Assembly (NCBI GenBank): GCA_020636255.1
Contig: JACJYE010000004.1
Location: 248,001 to 312,000 of the forward strand
Direction: 5' to 3'
Origin: Lewinellaceae bacterium
GTDB lineage: Bacteria; Bacteroidota; Bacteroidia; Chitinophagales; Saprospiraceae
DNA length: 64,000 nucleotides
Shown: piece after piece, positions 9,443 to 18,566 of the stretch
Numbering within the stretch: the stretch's first letter is position 1
How the letters are laid out: each line of letters starts with the position of its first letter
The notes under the pieces: generated by a model
The model's input: the letters and a program-made list of their open reading frames with translations, nothing else
Told to the model about the DNA's origin: nothing
Database searches by the model: none
Made by a program: the position numbers and the translations under genes

Positions 9443-11119
9443 ATGAAATTTGCAACCATCGACTACCTGATCTTCCTCGCTTACGGTGTGACGATCATTG
9501 GCATCGCCTTCTGGGTGACCCGGAAGGGAGACAAAACTTCCGAAGATTATTTTCTGGCCGGCAAATCGCTGCCCTGGTGGGCCATAGGCGCCTCCCTGAT
9601 CGCCGCCAACATATCGGCCGAACAATTCATTGGGATGTCCGGGTCGGGCTTTGCCATCGGCCTGGCCATCGCCTCGTATGAGTGGATGGCAGCCCTGACC
9701 CTGCTCATTGTGGGCAAGTTCTTCCTGCCTATATTCATTGATAAACAGCTTTACACGATACCCGAATTTGTAGAAAAGCGGTACAGCGAACAGCTAAAGA
9801 CCATCCTGGCCGTGTTCTGGATCGGGTTGTACATTTTTGTAAACCTCACCTCGGTACTGTATCTGGGCGCCACTGCCCTGGATACCATCATCGGGAATGG
9901 AGACGGATCCCTGCTTTTGACCTGTATCATTGCCCTGGCGTTATTTGCAGCGGTATACTCCTTATGGGGAGGCCTGGCTGCAGTGGCCTGGACAGACGTC
10001 ATTCAGGTGGTCCTGCTGGTAGCCGGAGGGCTGATCACCTCCTATATCGCGCTTACCCACGTTTCGCCCGATGGAGGGGTGTTTGCCGGCTTAAAAGTGA
10101 TCTATGAAAAAGTGCCCGAAAAGTTTTCCATGATCATTGAAAAAGGCGAGGTCATCACGCCGAACGGGAAAGACGCCTGGTGGGACCTCCCCGGGCTTGC
10201 CGTCCTGATCGGCGGTATGTGGGTGGCCAACCTTTACTACTGGGGCTTCAACCAGTATATCATTCAGCGCACCCTCGCGGCTAAATCGCTGCGGGAATCG
10301 CAAAGGGGGATCGCCTTTGCCGCTTTCCTGAAGCTGTTGATCCCGCTGATCGTCGTTATCCCCGGCATAGTAGCTTTTGTGTTGAATTCCAGCCCTGAAG
10401 GCGTGGTTGACGCGACTACTGCCGACCCCTCATTTATCGGGGCCACAGGGAATATCATCAACGACAACGCTGCGCCCTGGCTGATCAGCCACTTCATTCC
10501 GGCAGGCCTGAAAGGGCTGGTCCTGGCCGCCCTGTCCGCTGCCATCGTCTCTTCCCTGGCTTCCATGCTGAACTCCACCGCTACTATTTTCACCATGGAC
10601 ATCTACAAGCCCTATTTCAACAGGCAGGCTTCCGAAAAGCGGCTGGTATCGGTAGGCCGTCTGTCGGCAACTGCCGCTCTGGTGATCGCTGTACTGATCG
10701 CGCCCCAATTAAAGAACCTGGGGCAGGTCTTTCAATACATACAGGAGTACACCGGCATCGTCAGCCCGGGTATTCTGGCCGTATTCATGCTGGGCCTGTT
10801 CTGGAAACAAACGACCAACAAAGCGGCCATCTGGGGCGCTATCCTTTCTATTCCTATAGCCCTTTATTTCAAGGTGGCGCCCAACGGCTGGTCCGACAGC
10901 CCCATTTTCCTGCATCTGCCCTTCATGAACCAGATGATGTGGACGTGGCTTTCCACCATGGCCATTATGGTGGCCATCAGTTACTGGGAAACCAAAGGCG
11001 CTCCACATGACAAGGGGATCTTACTCAACAAGCAGATGTTCTCCACCGGACGGGCATTCAATATCAGTGCCACCGTGATCGGCCTGATCCTGCTGATCCT
11101 ATACTACTGGTTCTGGTAA
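9443..11119 (+). CDS. Sodium/solute symporter family transporter, probably a galactose/glucose carrier (SGLT-like)
   Basis: A 558-residue SSS-family transporter with about 14 hydrophobic segments, acting in the inner membrane to import a sugar with Na+. The family blocks are SEDYFLAGKSLPWWAIGASLIAANISAEQFIGMSGSG near the N-terminus (given here only as position: residues 33-69), the YSLWGGLAAVAWTDVIQ stretch near residue 175, and WGFNQYIIQRTLAAKS near 268. The position right after galK and galT, and close similarity in layout to SGLT-type galactose carriers, suggest galactose or glucose. A perfect 17-bp hairpin starts 28 bp after the stop codon and probably ends this transcription unit. Confidence 0.9.
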   Translation: MKFATIDYLIFLAYGVTIIGIAFWVTRKGDKTSEDYFLAGKSLPWWAIGASLIAANISAEQFIGMSGSGFAIGLAIASYEWMAALTLLIVGKFFLPIFIDKQLYTIPEFVEKRYSEQLKTILAVFWIGLYIFVNLTSVLYLGATALDTIIGNGDGSLLLTCIIALALFAAVYSLWGGLAAVAWTDVIQVVLLVAGGLITSYIALTHVSPDGGVFAGLKVIYEKVPEKFSMIIEKGEVITPNGKDAWWDLPGLAVLIGGMWVANLYYWGFNQYIIQRTLAAKSLRESQRGIAFAAFLKLLIPLIVVIPGIVAFVLNSSPEGVVDATTADPSFIGATGNIINDNAAPWLISHFIPAGLKGLVLAALSAAIVSSLASMLNSTATIFTMDIYKPYFNRQASEKRLVSVGRLSATAALVIAVLIAPQLKNLGQVFQYIQEYTGIVSPGILAVFMLGLFWKQTTNKAAIWGAILSIPIALYFKVAPNGWSDSPIFLHLPFMNQMMWTWLSTMAIMVAISYWETKGAPHDKGILLNKQMFSTGRAFNISATVIGLILLILYYWFW

Positions 11120-11146
11120 GCGCTAGTATGGATATTTCTCTTTCGG

Positions 11147-11186
11147 GCAGGGAAAAAGATAATGGATGAATTATCTTTTTCCCTGC
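11147..11186 (+). terminator. Hairpin terminator after the SSS symporter gene
   Basis: A perfect 17-bp inverted repeat (11147-11163 and 11170-11186) with a 6-base loop follows the symporter stop codon. It is followed by TCCGTCTTTTATTT, a moderately T-rich tail. It probably separates the uxuA-galK-galT-symporter unit from the GH51 gene. Confidence 0.7.
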
Positions 11187-11225
11187 TCCGTCTTTTATTT
11201 ATTGGACCCTATAACATCAGACATC

Positions 11226-12788
11226 ATGAGATCAACTCAAACACTATCCCTGATAGCGTTATTATGCATTTTTACGCTTTCCCTGGCCGCACAAAACTCG
11301 CCACGAGGCAGGGCCGTCATCAATGCCGACCTGGGCAAAGACACCATCAGCCGCCACATCTACGGCCACTTCTCCGAACACCTTGGGCATTGCATCTACG
11401 GCGGTTTTTATGTCGGTGAAGGCAATACCGCCATCCCCAATAAAAACGGCGTGCGCACCGACGTGATCGAGGCGCTCAAGGAACTGAAGATCCCCAACCT
11501 TCGATGGCCTGGCGGTTGTTTTGCCGACACCTACCACTGGAAAGACGGCATCGGGCCCAAAACGGAGCGGCCTACTATCGTCAACACCTGGTGGGGCGGC
11601 GTTACCGAAGACAACAGCTTTGGCACCCACGATTTTCTGAACATGTGCGAACTGCTCGGCACAGAACCCTATCTGTCGGCCAACGTGGGCAGCGGCACGG
11701 TGCAGGAGCTGGCCGAATGGATACAGTACGTGAACCACGACGGCGTCAGCCCCATGGCCAGCCTGAGAAGGCAGAACGGCAGAGAGAAACCCTGGAATGT
11801 TAAATACTGGGGCGTAGGCAACGAAACCTGGGGGTGCGGCGGGCACATGCGCCCGGAATATTACGCCGACATCTACCGGCAATACGCCACGTTCATGAGC
11901 GACTGGACCAATACCGGCAGGCTGTTCCGCATCGCTTCGGGCGCGGGTTCGAGCAACTACAACTGGACGGAAGTCCTGATGCGCGATATACCCAACCGCA
12001 TGCTGGACGGGGTGGCCTTGCACCACTACTCCGTCATCGACTGGAATGCAAAGGGCTCGGCCACGGGGTTCGACGAGCAGCAGTATTTCACCATCATGAA
12101 ACAGGCCTTGCAGATGGATGAACTGGTGCAGAAGCACTCCACCATCATGGATAAATACGACCCGGGCAAACGCGTCGCGCTCGTCGTGGACGAATGGGGC
12201 GGCTGGTATGATGTGGAACCCGGCACGAACCCCGGTTTCCTGTATCAGCAAAACACCATGCGCGACGCTATGATCGCCGCTGCGACGCTCAATATTTTCA
12301 ACAACCATTGCGACAGGGTGCGCATGGCCAACCTGGCGCAAACCATCAACGTGCTCCAGGCCGTCATCCTTACCGATGAAGAAAAGATGCTGCTGACGCC
12401 CACATACCACGTCATGAAGATGTACAACGTACACCAGGATGCACTCCTGTTGCCAACCGAGCTGCAAAACTGCGATTACGTTCTGGGCGACAGCGAACTG
12501 CCGGCATTGTCGGTTTCTGCATCCCGGGATGATGCCGGGCTGGTGCACATCTCGGTGGCCAACATCGACGCCAAAGAAACGAAAACGCTGTCTGTCGAAC
12601 TCCGGGGTTTGGGCATATCGTCCGTCGAAGGCCAGATCCTGAGGTCCGGAAAACTACAGGACCACAACACCTTCGAGCAACCGGACAAGGTGCACCCGAC
12701 TCAGTACAAGCAGTTCAAGCGCAGCGGCAGCACGATCGAGATGGAGCTGCCGCCGTTTTCGGTTGTGGTGCTGACGGTGAAAAGCTAG
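11226..12788 (+). CDS. Secreted GH51 alpha-L-arabinofuranosidase
   Basis: A GH51 alpha-L-arabinofuranosidase of 520 residues that releases arabinose from arabinan or arabinoxylan side chains. The ATG at 11226 is chosen over one at 11166 because it begins an ordinary signal peptide ([13 protein letters not shown]) cut near LAAQ, and because the 17-bp terminator hairpin lies across the upstream ATG. The acid/base residue is Glu200 in [13 protein letters not shown] and the nucleophile is Glu323 in [29 protein letters not shown] near residue 95 is another family block. The C-terminal beta-sandwich ends in SVVVLTVKS. It is probably periplasmic. It is followed about 100 bp later by a GH43 enzyme, a usual partner in arabinan breakdown. 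Confidence 0.95.
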   Translation: MRSTQTLSLIALLCIFTLSLAAQNSPRGRAVINADLGKDTISRHIYGHFSEHLGHCIYGGFYVGEGNTAIPNKNGVRTDVIEALKELKIPNLRWPGGCFADTYHWKDGIGPKTERPTIVNTWWGGVTEDNSFGTHDFLNMCELLGTEPYLSANVGSGTVQELAEWIQYVNHDGVSPMASLRRQNGREKPWNVKYWGVGNETWGCGGHMRPEYYADIYRQYATFMSDWTNTGRLFRIASGAGSSNYNWTEVLMRDIPNRMLDGVALHHYSVIDWNAKGSATGFDEQQYFTIMKQALQMDELVQKHSTIMDKYDPGKRVALVVDEWGGWYDVEPGTNPGFLYQQNTMRDAMIAAATLNIFNNHCDRVRMANLAQTINVLQAVILTDEEKMLLTPTYHVMKMYNVHQDALLLPTELQNCDYVLGDSELPALSVSASRDDAGLVHISVANIDAKETKTLSVELRGLGISSVEGQILRSGKLQDHNTFEQPDKVHPTQYKQFKRSGSTIEMELPPFSVVVLTVKS

Positions 12789-12836
12789 CTATAGCCTTTT
12801 GTTCCTGCTCAGCTTTTGGTAATTATTGAATAGACA

Positions 12837-12891
12837 GGCCATAAGTTATGCTCTATTTTTGGAACCAACCCAAAATGGACTGCTTATGGCC
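12837..12891 (+). promoter_or_regulatory. Possible RNA hairpin covering the GH43 start codon
   Basis: GGCCATAAG at 12837-12845 pairs perfectly with CTTATGGCC at 12883-12891, and the second arm contains the ATG at 12886. An inner imperfect pairing (ATTTTTGG near 12855 with CCCAAAAT near 12869) could extend the stem. If formed in mRNA it would hide the start codon. A regulatory role is inference only. Confidence 0.4.
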
Positions 12892-14496
12892 CGTTTGAAA
12901 TACTGCTTTCCCCTACTCTGTATCCTCTCCTTTTACCAGGCAAACGCTCAGGTGTGGAACCCCACCCCGGGCAACGGTAAATACCGCAACCCCATTATTT
13001 ATGCCGACTATTCCGACCCCGATGTCGTGAGGGCCGGCGATGATTTCTACATGGTTTCTTCCAGTTTTAACTGCGTGCCCGCCCTGCCGGTGCTGCATTC
13101 CAAAGACCTGGCCAACTGGGAGATCATCAACCACGTTTTCACCCAGCAGCCCCCCGCTGACGTTTTTGACAAACCCCAGCACGGCAATGGCGTATGGGCC
13201 CCCTCCATCCGCTTTCACGACGGCTGGTTCTACATCTTCTACGGCGACCCGGATTTCGGCATTTATATGTGCAAAACCCAGGACCCGGCCGGCAAATGGC
13301 AAGGCCCACACCTGGTGCGGGCCGCCAAAGGCTGGATCGACTCCTGTCCGTTCTGGGATGACGACGGCAAAGCGTACCTCGTTCATGCTTTTGCAGGCAG
13401 CCGTGCCGGCATCAAAAGCGTTCTGGTGATCAACCGGATGGCTCCGGATGGCTCAGCATTGCTCGACGATGGCGTCCTGGTTTTTGACGGGCACGAGAAC
13501 CACCCCACCATCGAAGGCCCTAAGATGTACAAGCGCAACGGGTATTACTACATCTTTGCGCCGGCAGGCGGCGTGCCCACCGGCTGGCAAACCGTGCTGC
13601 GCTCGAAGAACATTTACGGCCCCTACGAAGAAAAGATCGTCCTGCACCAGGGTAAGGCGGAAACCAATGGCCCCCACCAGGGCGCCTGGGTGGAGCTGGA
13701 GAACGGCGAAAGCTGGTTCATACACTTCCAGGAAAAACAACCCTATGGCCGGATCATACACCTGCAGCCGGCTGAATGGAAGGACGACTGGATCGTCATC
13801 GGCCGGGATGACGACGGCGACGGCACGGGTGAGCCGGTAGAAAGCTGGAAGATGCCCACCATAGGTAAAACCTACCCGGCCAAAGTGCCGCAAACTACGG
13901 ATGAGTTCAACGAGATCACCCTGGGTAAGCAGTGGCAATGGCATGCCAACCCGAAAGCCGAATGGGCCTTTACCAATACCATGGGCTTTCTGCGAATGAA
14001 CGCCGTGGTGCAACCCGAAGGCTATAAAAACTTCTGGGATATGCCCAACCTGCTGCTGCAAAAACTGCCCGCGCCTGAATTCACCGCTACCGCCAGGCTC
14101 GATTTCCACCACCATTTTGACGGCGAGCAAACCGGCATCACCGTCATGGGCATAGATTATGCCTATCTTGCCCTGGAACAAACCGGTGATAAATTATACC
14201 TTGTCCGGCGGTCGTGCCGGGATGCGGAACATGGCAAGCCCGAACAGGAAGAAGCGAAGATGCCCGTAGAAAATGGCGCCGCCTACCTGAGGGTAAAGGT
14301 GCGCAGCGGTGGCCTGTGCCAGTTCAGCTACAGTGCGGATGGAAAACGGTTTACGGACATTGGCAAGCCCTTCCAGGCCAGGGAAGGAAAATGGATCGGC
14401 GCCAAAGTGGGAATATTCTGCACCCGTTCCGAAAAAAAGAACGACGGCGGGTATGCGGATTACGACTGGTTCAGGATCACCGCCATAGGCGATTGA
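12886..14496 (+). CDS. Secreted GH43 family beta-xylosidase / arabinofuranosidase
   Basis: A 536-residue GH43 enzyme, a five-bladed beta-propeller acting on arabinose- or xylose-containing oligosaccharides. The ATG at 12886 starts a clear signal peptide (MARLKYCFPLLCILSFYQ) cut after ANAQ; a TTG at 12826 is rejected. The three expected acidic residues are visible: the base Asp in NPIIYADYSDPDV (near residue 44), the pKa-modulating Asp in WIDSCPFWDDDG (near 150), and the acid Glu in HPTIEGPKMYKRNGY (near 208). From about residue 335 a C-terminal concanavalin-like sandwich domain follows, as in GH43 beta-xylosidases. Next to GH51 it probably helps remove arabinan side chains. Exact specificity (arabinofuranosidase, xylosidase or arabinanase) is not decidable here. 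Confidence 0.92.
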   Translation: MARLKYCFPLLCILSFYQANAQVWNPTPGNGKYRNPIIYADYSDPDVVRAGDDFYMVSSSFNCVPALPVLHSKDLANWEIINHVFTQQPPADVFDKPQHGNGVWAPSIRFHDGWFYIFYGDPDFGIYMCKTQDPAGKWQGPHLVRAAKGWIDSCPFWDDDGKAYLVHAFAGSRAGIKSVLVINRMAPDGSALLDDGVLVFDGHENHPTIEGPKMYKRNGYYYIFAPAGGVPTGWQTVLRSKNIYGPYEEKIVLHQGKAETNGPHQGAWVELENGESWFIHFQEKQPYGRIIHLQPAEWKDDWIVIGRDDDGDGTGEPVESWKMPTIGKTYPAKVPQTTDEFNEITLGKQWQWHANPKAEWAFTNTMGFLRMNAVVQPEGYKNFWDMPNLLLQKLPAPEFTATARLDFHHHFDGEQTGITVMGIDYAYLALEQTGDKLYLVRRSCRDAEHGKPEQEEAKMPVENGAAYLRVKVRSGGLCQFSYSADGKRFTDIGKPFQAREGKWIGAKVGIFCTRSEKKNDGGYADYDWFRITAIGD

Positions 14497-14612
14497 CCGG
14501 CATTGAGCTTGTTATAAATTGAATAACATTTGGTATAAAATGCGCCGGTTTGCCTGATCAAATTTCAAATCTTGCAACAATGCAATTGGCCAATACTACA
14601 CAACCATCTGTC

Positions 14613-15845
14613 ATGAAATTTATATACCTGTCCCTGTTCACCGTACTTTTAGCGGCCTCCTGCAGCAGCAACCAAGCTGCTGGAAGTGAGGATAAAGTGG
14701 CTATTACCATTACCAATACACAAGATTCCCCCCTAGTGGATGAACTCATCCGCCTGGATGCCCAGGCCTGGAAGGATAAGATACCAGGCCTGGAGCATTC
14801 AGTGATCAAAGACGATGCCGGGATACCGATCCCGTTCCAGATTATCAAGCCTGACGACGGGCCCGTAGTGGCTGTTTTTACCATCAACCTGGGGCCCAAC
14901 GAGACAAAAACGATTTGGGTTGAGCCCCTGGCCGAAGGGCAGGTTGTTCCGGAATTTAAGAAACGCACCCAGGCCGAGCTCTCCTACAAAGTTGGAGGCC
15001 ACTGGGAAGACAGGGAATATAAAGACGGCAGTTTCCAGAACACCGACTACTTAAGGGTGCCACCCGAACATACCGACCACTCCTGGTTCATCCGGTATGA
15101 AGGCCCTGGCTGGGAATCCGATAAGGTGGGATACCGCTTTTATCTGGACTGGCGCAATGCCACCGATATCTTCGGCAAAAAAACCGGCGAAATGGTGCTC
15201 CAGGACGTTGGCCAGGACGGCTTCGACTCTTACCACGAACCTTCCGGCTGGGGCCAGGACATCTTAAAGGTCGGCGAGTCTCTGGGCATCGGTTCACTGG
15301 CGTTCTGGGACGGCGAAAAAGCGGCCAGGGTAGCACAAACGGATTCCATCATTTGCTCTATCCCCGTCAATGGCCCGGTACTGAGTGAGGTAAAAACCTT
15401 ATACTATGGCTGGGATACCGGTAGCCAGAAGACAGATGTCACTTCCAGATTGTCCATCGCTGCGGGAAGCCGCCTCACCCGGCACGATGTCATGATGAGC
15501 AACCCGCTGCCTAACCTCTGCACCGGTATTGTTCGACTGGAGGAAACAACCCTGCTGCACGACGACGGTGGGAAAGAATGGGGCTATCTGGCCACCTGGG
15601 GCAAACAGAGCCTGGCAGGCGACAACCTGGGTATGGCAGTCCTCTTCAGGACGGGCCAGCTGATACAAACAACGGAAGATGAGCACAGCCACGTGGCCGT
15701 GCTCAGGCCGGATGGCAATACGCTGACGTATTACTTTCTCGCCGCCTGGGAGCAGGAGCCTGGCGGCATCAGCTCGGAAGAAGCCTTTGTGGATTATCTG
15801 AACAAAGAGATATCAGCGCTGAGTACCCCTCCTGTAGTAAAATGA
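14613..15845 (+). CDS. DUF4861-like lipoprotein
   Basis: A 410-residue protein with a lipoprotein signal peptide (LLAASCSS). The ATG at 14613 is preferred over one at 14550 because the signal peptide starts there. After a beta-rich N-terminal region (AITITNTQDSPLVDELIRL) come features I associate with the DUF4861 family: GWESDKVGYRFYLDWRNATDIFGKK near residue 170 (position only), the YHEPSGWGQDILKVG block and the LAGDNLGMAVLF block near residue 340. Such proteins commonly sit beside GH105 in Bacteroidota pectin and uronate loci, as here. The biochemical role is not established to my knowledge. An 11-bp hairpin lies between this gene and the GH105 gene. Confidence 0.75.
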   Translation: MKFIYLSLFTVLLAASCSSNQAAGSEDKVAITITNTQDSPLVDELIRLDAQAWKDKIPGLEHSVIKDDAGIPIPFQIIKPDDGPVVAVFTINLGPNETKTIWVEPLAEGQVVPEFKKRTQAELSYKVGGHWEDREYKDGSFQNTDYLRVPPEHTDHSWFIRYEGPGWESDKVGYRFYLDWRNATDIFGKKTGEMVLQDVGQDGFDSYHEPSGWGQDILKVGESLGIGSLAFWDGEKAARVAQTDSIICSIPVNGPVLSEVKTLYYGWDTGSQKTDVTSRLSIAAGSRLTRHDVMMSNPLPNLCTGIVRLEETTLLHDDGGKEWGYLATWGKQSLAGDNLGMAVLFRTGQLIQTTEDEHSHVAVLRPDGNTLTYYFLAAWEQEPGGISSEEAFVDYLNKEISALSTPPVVK

Positions 15846-15858
15846 TACGCCTGTATAT

Positions 15859-15891
15859 CACCCTTGCGCAGGCATGGCCCGCGCAGGGGTG
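15859..15891 (+). other. Intergenic hairpin between the DUF4861 and GH105 genes
   Basis: CACCCTTGCGC (15859-15869) and GCGCAGGGGTG (15881-15891) form an 11-bp stem with one G-U pair and an 11-base loop. No T-run follows, so it is not a standard terminator. It may be an mRNA-processing or stability element. Confidence 0.4.
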
Positions 15892-15916
15892 CTTCATCAA
15901 AATAATGTAGAGCACA

Positions 15917-17182
15917 ATGAAACGAATTGAAAAAACCTCGTTCCGGCTTTTCCATTTCCTTCCCTTTCTATGCCTGCTTCTCGCCAACCCGGCCTGTAAA
16001 AACTCAGATCAACCCACCAACAACAAGGCCTTCGCCGTGCCCGTCAACATTTCCACCGAGTTGCCGTGGTCAGAACGAATGGCCTTATCTATCATCAAGC
16101 GAAGCCCGGAGGCCTGGATGAACGACTTCAGCAAAGAACCGAGCTGGAATTACACCCACGGCCTCATCATGTTGTCCATCCTGAGAACCTGGGATGCAAG
16201 TAAAAAAGCGCTCTATTTCGACTATGTGAAATCCTACGCCGATACCATGATCTATCCGGACGGGTCGATCAGGGATTACCAGCTCACCGAATTCAATATC
16301 GATCATGTCAACCCCGGAAAATTCCTGTTTGGCCTGTACGAAGAAACCGGCCAGGAGAATTACAAAACGGCTATCTCTACACTTAAGCACCAGCTCGACT
16401 GGCAACCCCGCACCAAAGACGGCGGCTTCTGGCACAAGCTCAGGTACCCCTGGCAGATGTGGCTGGACGGCCTGTACATGGGCGCCCCTTTCTATGCAGA
16501 ATATGCCATGCGCAACAATGAACCGGCGCTTTTCGACGACATAGCTCTGCAATTCACGCTGATGGAACAGCATGCCAGAGACCCTAAAACCGGCTTGCTC
16601 TATCACGGCTGGGACCAAAGCAGATCCCAGCGCTGGTCGGACCCCCAAACGGGCCTCTCCCCCAATTTCTGGGGCAGGGCCATAGGCTGGTACTCCATGG
16701 CGCTCGTTGACGCGCTGGATTTCTTCCCGGAAGGGCACCCCAAACGCGACACCCTCATAGCCGTTCTCCGACGGACAATGGAAGCTGTAGAAAAAGTTCA
16801 GGACCCGGGATCCGGTATGTGGTATCAGGTACTCGACCAGCCCGGCAGAGAAGGCAACTATCTGGAATCAACGGCATCCTGTATGTTTACCTATGCGATG
16901 GCAAAAGGCGTGAACAATGGGTACCTGGACAAACACTACAAGGAGGTTGCGGAAAAAGCCTTCGCCGGTATACTCGAAAACGTCATTCGGGTGGACGGCT
17001 CCGGAGAAGTCCATCTGGAAAACTGCTGTGCCGTCGCAGGGCTGGGTGGCAACCCCTACCGGGATGGCTCGTACGAATACTACGTCAGCGAACCGATACG
17101 CGACAACGACCCTAAGGGCATAGCCCCCTTTATACTGGCCAGCCTCGAACTCGAAAAGGCTGCAAAAAGCGGTACCTATTAG
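15917..17182 (+). CDS. GH105 unsaturated uronyl hydrolase (lipoprotein)
   Basis: A 421-residue GH105 (GH88/GH105-like) enzyme that removes the 4,5-unsaturated uronic acid left at the non-reducing end by polysaccharide lyases. The N-terminal signal ends LLLANPACKNS, fitting a lipoprotein. The (alpha/alpha)6-barrel shows conserved blocks: NYTHGLIMLSI near residue 78, YPWQMWLDGLYMGAPFYAEYA around residues 177-197, WGRAIGWYSMALVDALDF near 255-272, and ESTASCMFTYAMAKG near 318. Aspartates in the second and fourth kinds of block are the usual catalytic and binding residues. It implies a lyase acting upstream, none of which is visible in this window. Last gene of the glycan locus. Confidence 0.93.
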   Translation: MKRIEKTSFRLFHFLPFLCLLLANPACKNSDQPTNNKAFAVPVNISTELPWSERMALSIIKRSPEAWMNDFSKEPSWNYTHGLIMLSILRTWDASKKALYFDYVKSYADTMIYPDGSIRDYQLTEFNIDHVNPGKFLFGLYEETGQENYKTAISTLKHQLDWQPRTKDGGFWHKLRYPWQMWLDGLYMGAPFYAEYAMRNNEPALFDDIALQFTLMEQHARDPKTGLLYHGWDQSRSQRWSDPQTGLSPNFWGRAIGWYSMALVDALDFFPEGHPKRDTLIAVLRRTMEAVEKVQDPGSGMWYQVLDQPGREGNYLESTASCMFTYAMAKGVNNGYLDKHYKEVAEKAFAGILENVIRVDGSGEVHLENCCAVAGLGGNPYRDGSYEYYVSEPIRDNDPKGIAPFILASLELEKAAKSGTY

Positions 17183-17242
17183 CCATTATAGGCATTCCGA
17201 AAAAGGATGGAAAAAACTGCAGCAAATTTCAGGGGCAAACCC

Positions 17243-17250
17243 TAACTTTG
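17243..17250 (+). promoter_or_regulatory. Bacteroidota-type -7 box (TAACTTTG)
   Basis: A perfect TAnnTTTG match 25 bp upstream of the ATG at 17276. No clear TTTG -33 box is seen at the usual distance. Confidence 0.5.
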
Positions 17251-17275
17251 GCGGCGAACCTATGAATGCAAGATC

Positions 17276-17677
17276 ATGAACGACTTCTTCACCATCAACC
17301 GGAATGCCCTGATCACCCGGCCGACCCGAGCGCTGATCGACTGGGTCAATACCATCTCCCCGGAAGACCCGGTAAACTACGACGAACTCGGCACCCACGA
17401 CAGCCAGGACGTCTTCCTCATCCCCGATTTTGACTCTGTTGAAGAGTCGCTGGAATGGGTTCGGGAAAACTGCGAGGAATTCCTCTCCTACCTGCTGGAT
17501 GACTGGTGTGCCGACGAAAAAGCATGGCCTCAACCCCAGGACTGGAGCCTCTTCGAGCGATTTTTCGAATACACCATCCTGACAGCTGTTGTCGACACCA
17601 TGGAAGGCGAATACGACAGCGATGATGAAGGTTTCGAGGATATCGACATGGACGATTTCGACTTCGAAGACAACTAA
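17276..17677 (+). CDS. Acidic protein of unknown function
   Basis: A 133-residue cytoplasmic protein without signal peptide or membrane segment. It is strongly acidic and ends in an Asp/Glu-rich tail (DDEGFEDIDMDDFDFEDN). Aromatic-rich segments (WVNTISPEDPVNYDELGTHD near residue 23 and SYLLDDWCADEKAWPQPQDW near 70) suggest a small folded domain. I do not recognise a family. A promoter -7 box sits just upstream, so it is probably transcribed alone. It lies between the glycan locus and an unknown secreted protein. Confidence 0.75.
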   Translation: MNDFFTINRNALITRPTRALIDWVNTISPEDPVNYDELGTHDSQDVFLIPDFDSVEESLEWVRENCEEFLSYLLDDWCADEKAWPQPQDWSLFERFFEYTILTAVVDTMEGEYDSDDEGFEDIDMDDFDFEDN

Positions 17678-17744
17678 CGCAACTGGTTTCGGTTGCGGGA
17701 AAATTAAATTTGGCAAAAAAATAGCGGCTTTCCCCCGCAACTGG

Positions 17745-17752
17745 TATCTTTG
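17745..17752 (+). promoter_or_regulatory. Possible -7 box (TATCTTTG) upstream of the 197-residue secreted protein
   Basis: A perfect TAnnTTTG match, but 171 bp from the start at 17924, so the leader would be long. A TTTG lies 32 bp further upstream, outside the usual spacing. Confidence 0.35.
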
Positions 17753-17923
17753 AAGCCAAGACAGCCACCACCCTATTTAACAGGACATCTCCAATTAGGC
17801 CCAAAACAGGCCGGTATTCCCTTCTAGCCCCGCCGATGCCATTATTATGGCAGAAGCAGGCCGGCACCGTTTTCAGGGGCCCCATCCCCAAAAACCGCGT
17901 ATTAATTATTGATCTGAGAGACT

Positions 17924-18517
17924 ATGAGGCAATTGGCCGGGATCGCTTTCTTTTTTTTCACCGCACTGGTATGTGCAAAAGCTCAACATAACCGCCTGGA
18001 AGTGGAACTAGCGGAAAAGCTGGGCTTGTGCACCTCCCAAAAAGGGCCTGCTGCCAACGCCAACAGCACTACATTCCCCTGTAACCAGTGTAAATTCAAC
18101 TTCATTTCGCTGAGCCCCGGCGCCACACCCGACCAGCTTTTCTTCCTGGAGATCCAGTCCCCCAATCATTGCGGTTCTGGTGGCTGTACCGGCACGGTAT
18201 ACCGCAAACGGGCCGGTTTCTACGAGGAGGTCAATAATTTCTTCGGCTTTTTTGAAAAAACCATCCCCCAACCCGGCAAGCAGCAGACCCCCGACCTGGT
18301 CTACATCCACACCGAATACCCCCAACACGACTTTGACAACAATGGCTCCCGGGACCCTGCCACCCTGCGGGTGCGCTACCGCTGGAACAACAGCCACCAA
18401 ACCTATGAGGTGCTCGACATCCTTTCTATAGAAGCCAACGGCAAACCGATATCCCTGGATTCCTGGCGCAAGAAGCTACTGGACGAATTCCGGCAAAAGT
18501 CGCCCTGGATGTACTAA
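17924..18517 (+). CDS. Secreted protein of unknown function
   Basis: A 197-residue protein with a signal peptide (MRQLAGIAFFFFTALVCAKA). The mature part has five cysteines in two groups (CTSQ, CNQC, then CGSGGC), which could form disulfides or bind a metal. A segment rich in Asp and Asn (HDFDNNGSRDPATLRVRYRW) near residue 135 resembles a calcium-binding loop. No family recognised. It is probably periplasmic or secreted and lies 49 bp before the GT39 gene, which has its own -7 box. Confidence 0.7.
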   Translation: MRQLAGIAFFFFTALVCAKAQHNRLEVELAEKLGLCTSQKGPAANANSTTFPCNQCKFNFISLSPGATPDQLFFLEIQSPNHCGSGGCTGTVYRKRAGFYEEVNNFFGFFEKTIPQPGKQQTPDLVYIHTEYPQHDFDNNGSRDPATLRVRYRWNNSHQTYEVLDILSIEANGKPISLDSWRKKLLDEFRQKSPWMY

Positions 18518-18533
18518 TACGCGGGGCTTCTCC

Positions 18534-18541
18534 TATCTTTG
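18534..18541 (+). promoter_or_regulatory. -7 box (TATCTTTG) of the GT39 gene
   Basis: A perfect TAnnTTTG match 25 bp upstream of the ATG at 18567, the same distance as other such boxes in this window. Confidence 0.5.
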
Positions 18542-18566
18542 CCCCACATCAAAGGTATGCAGTTAT

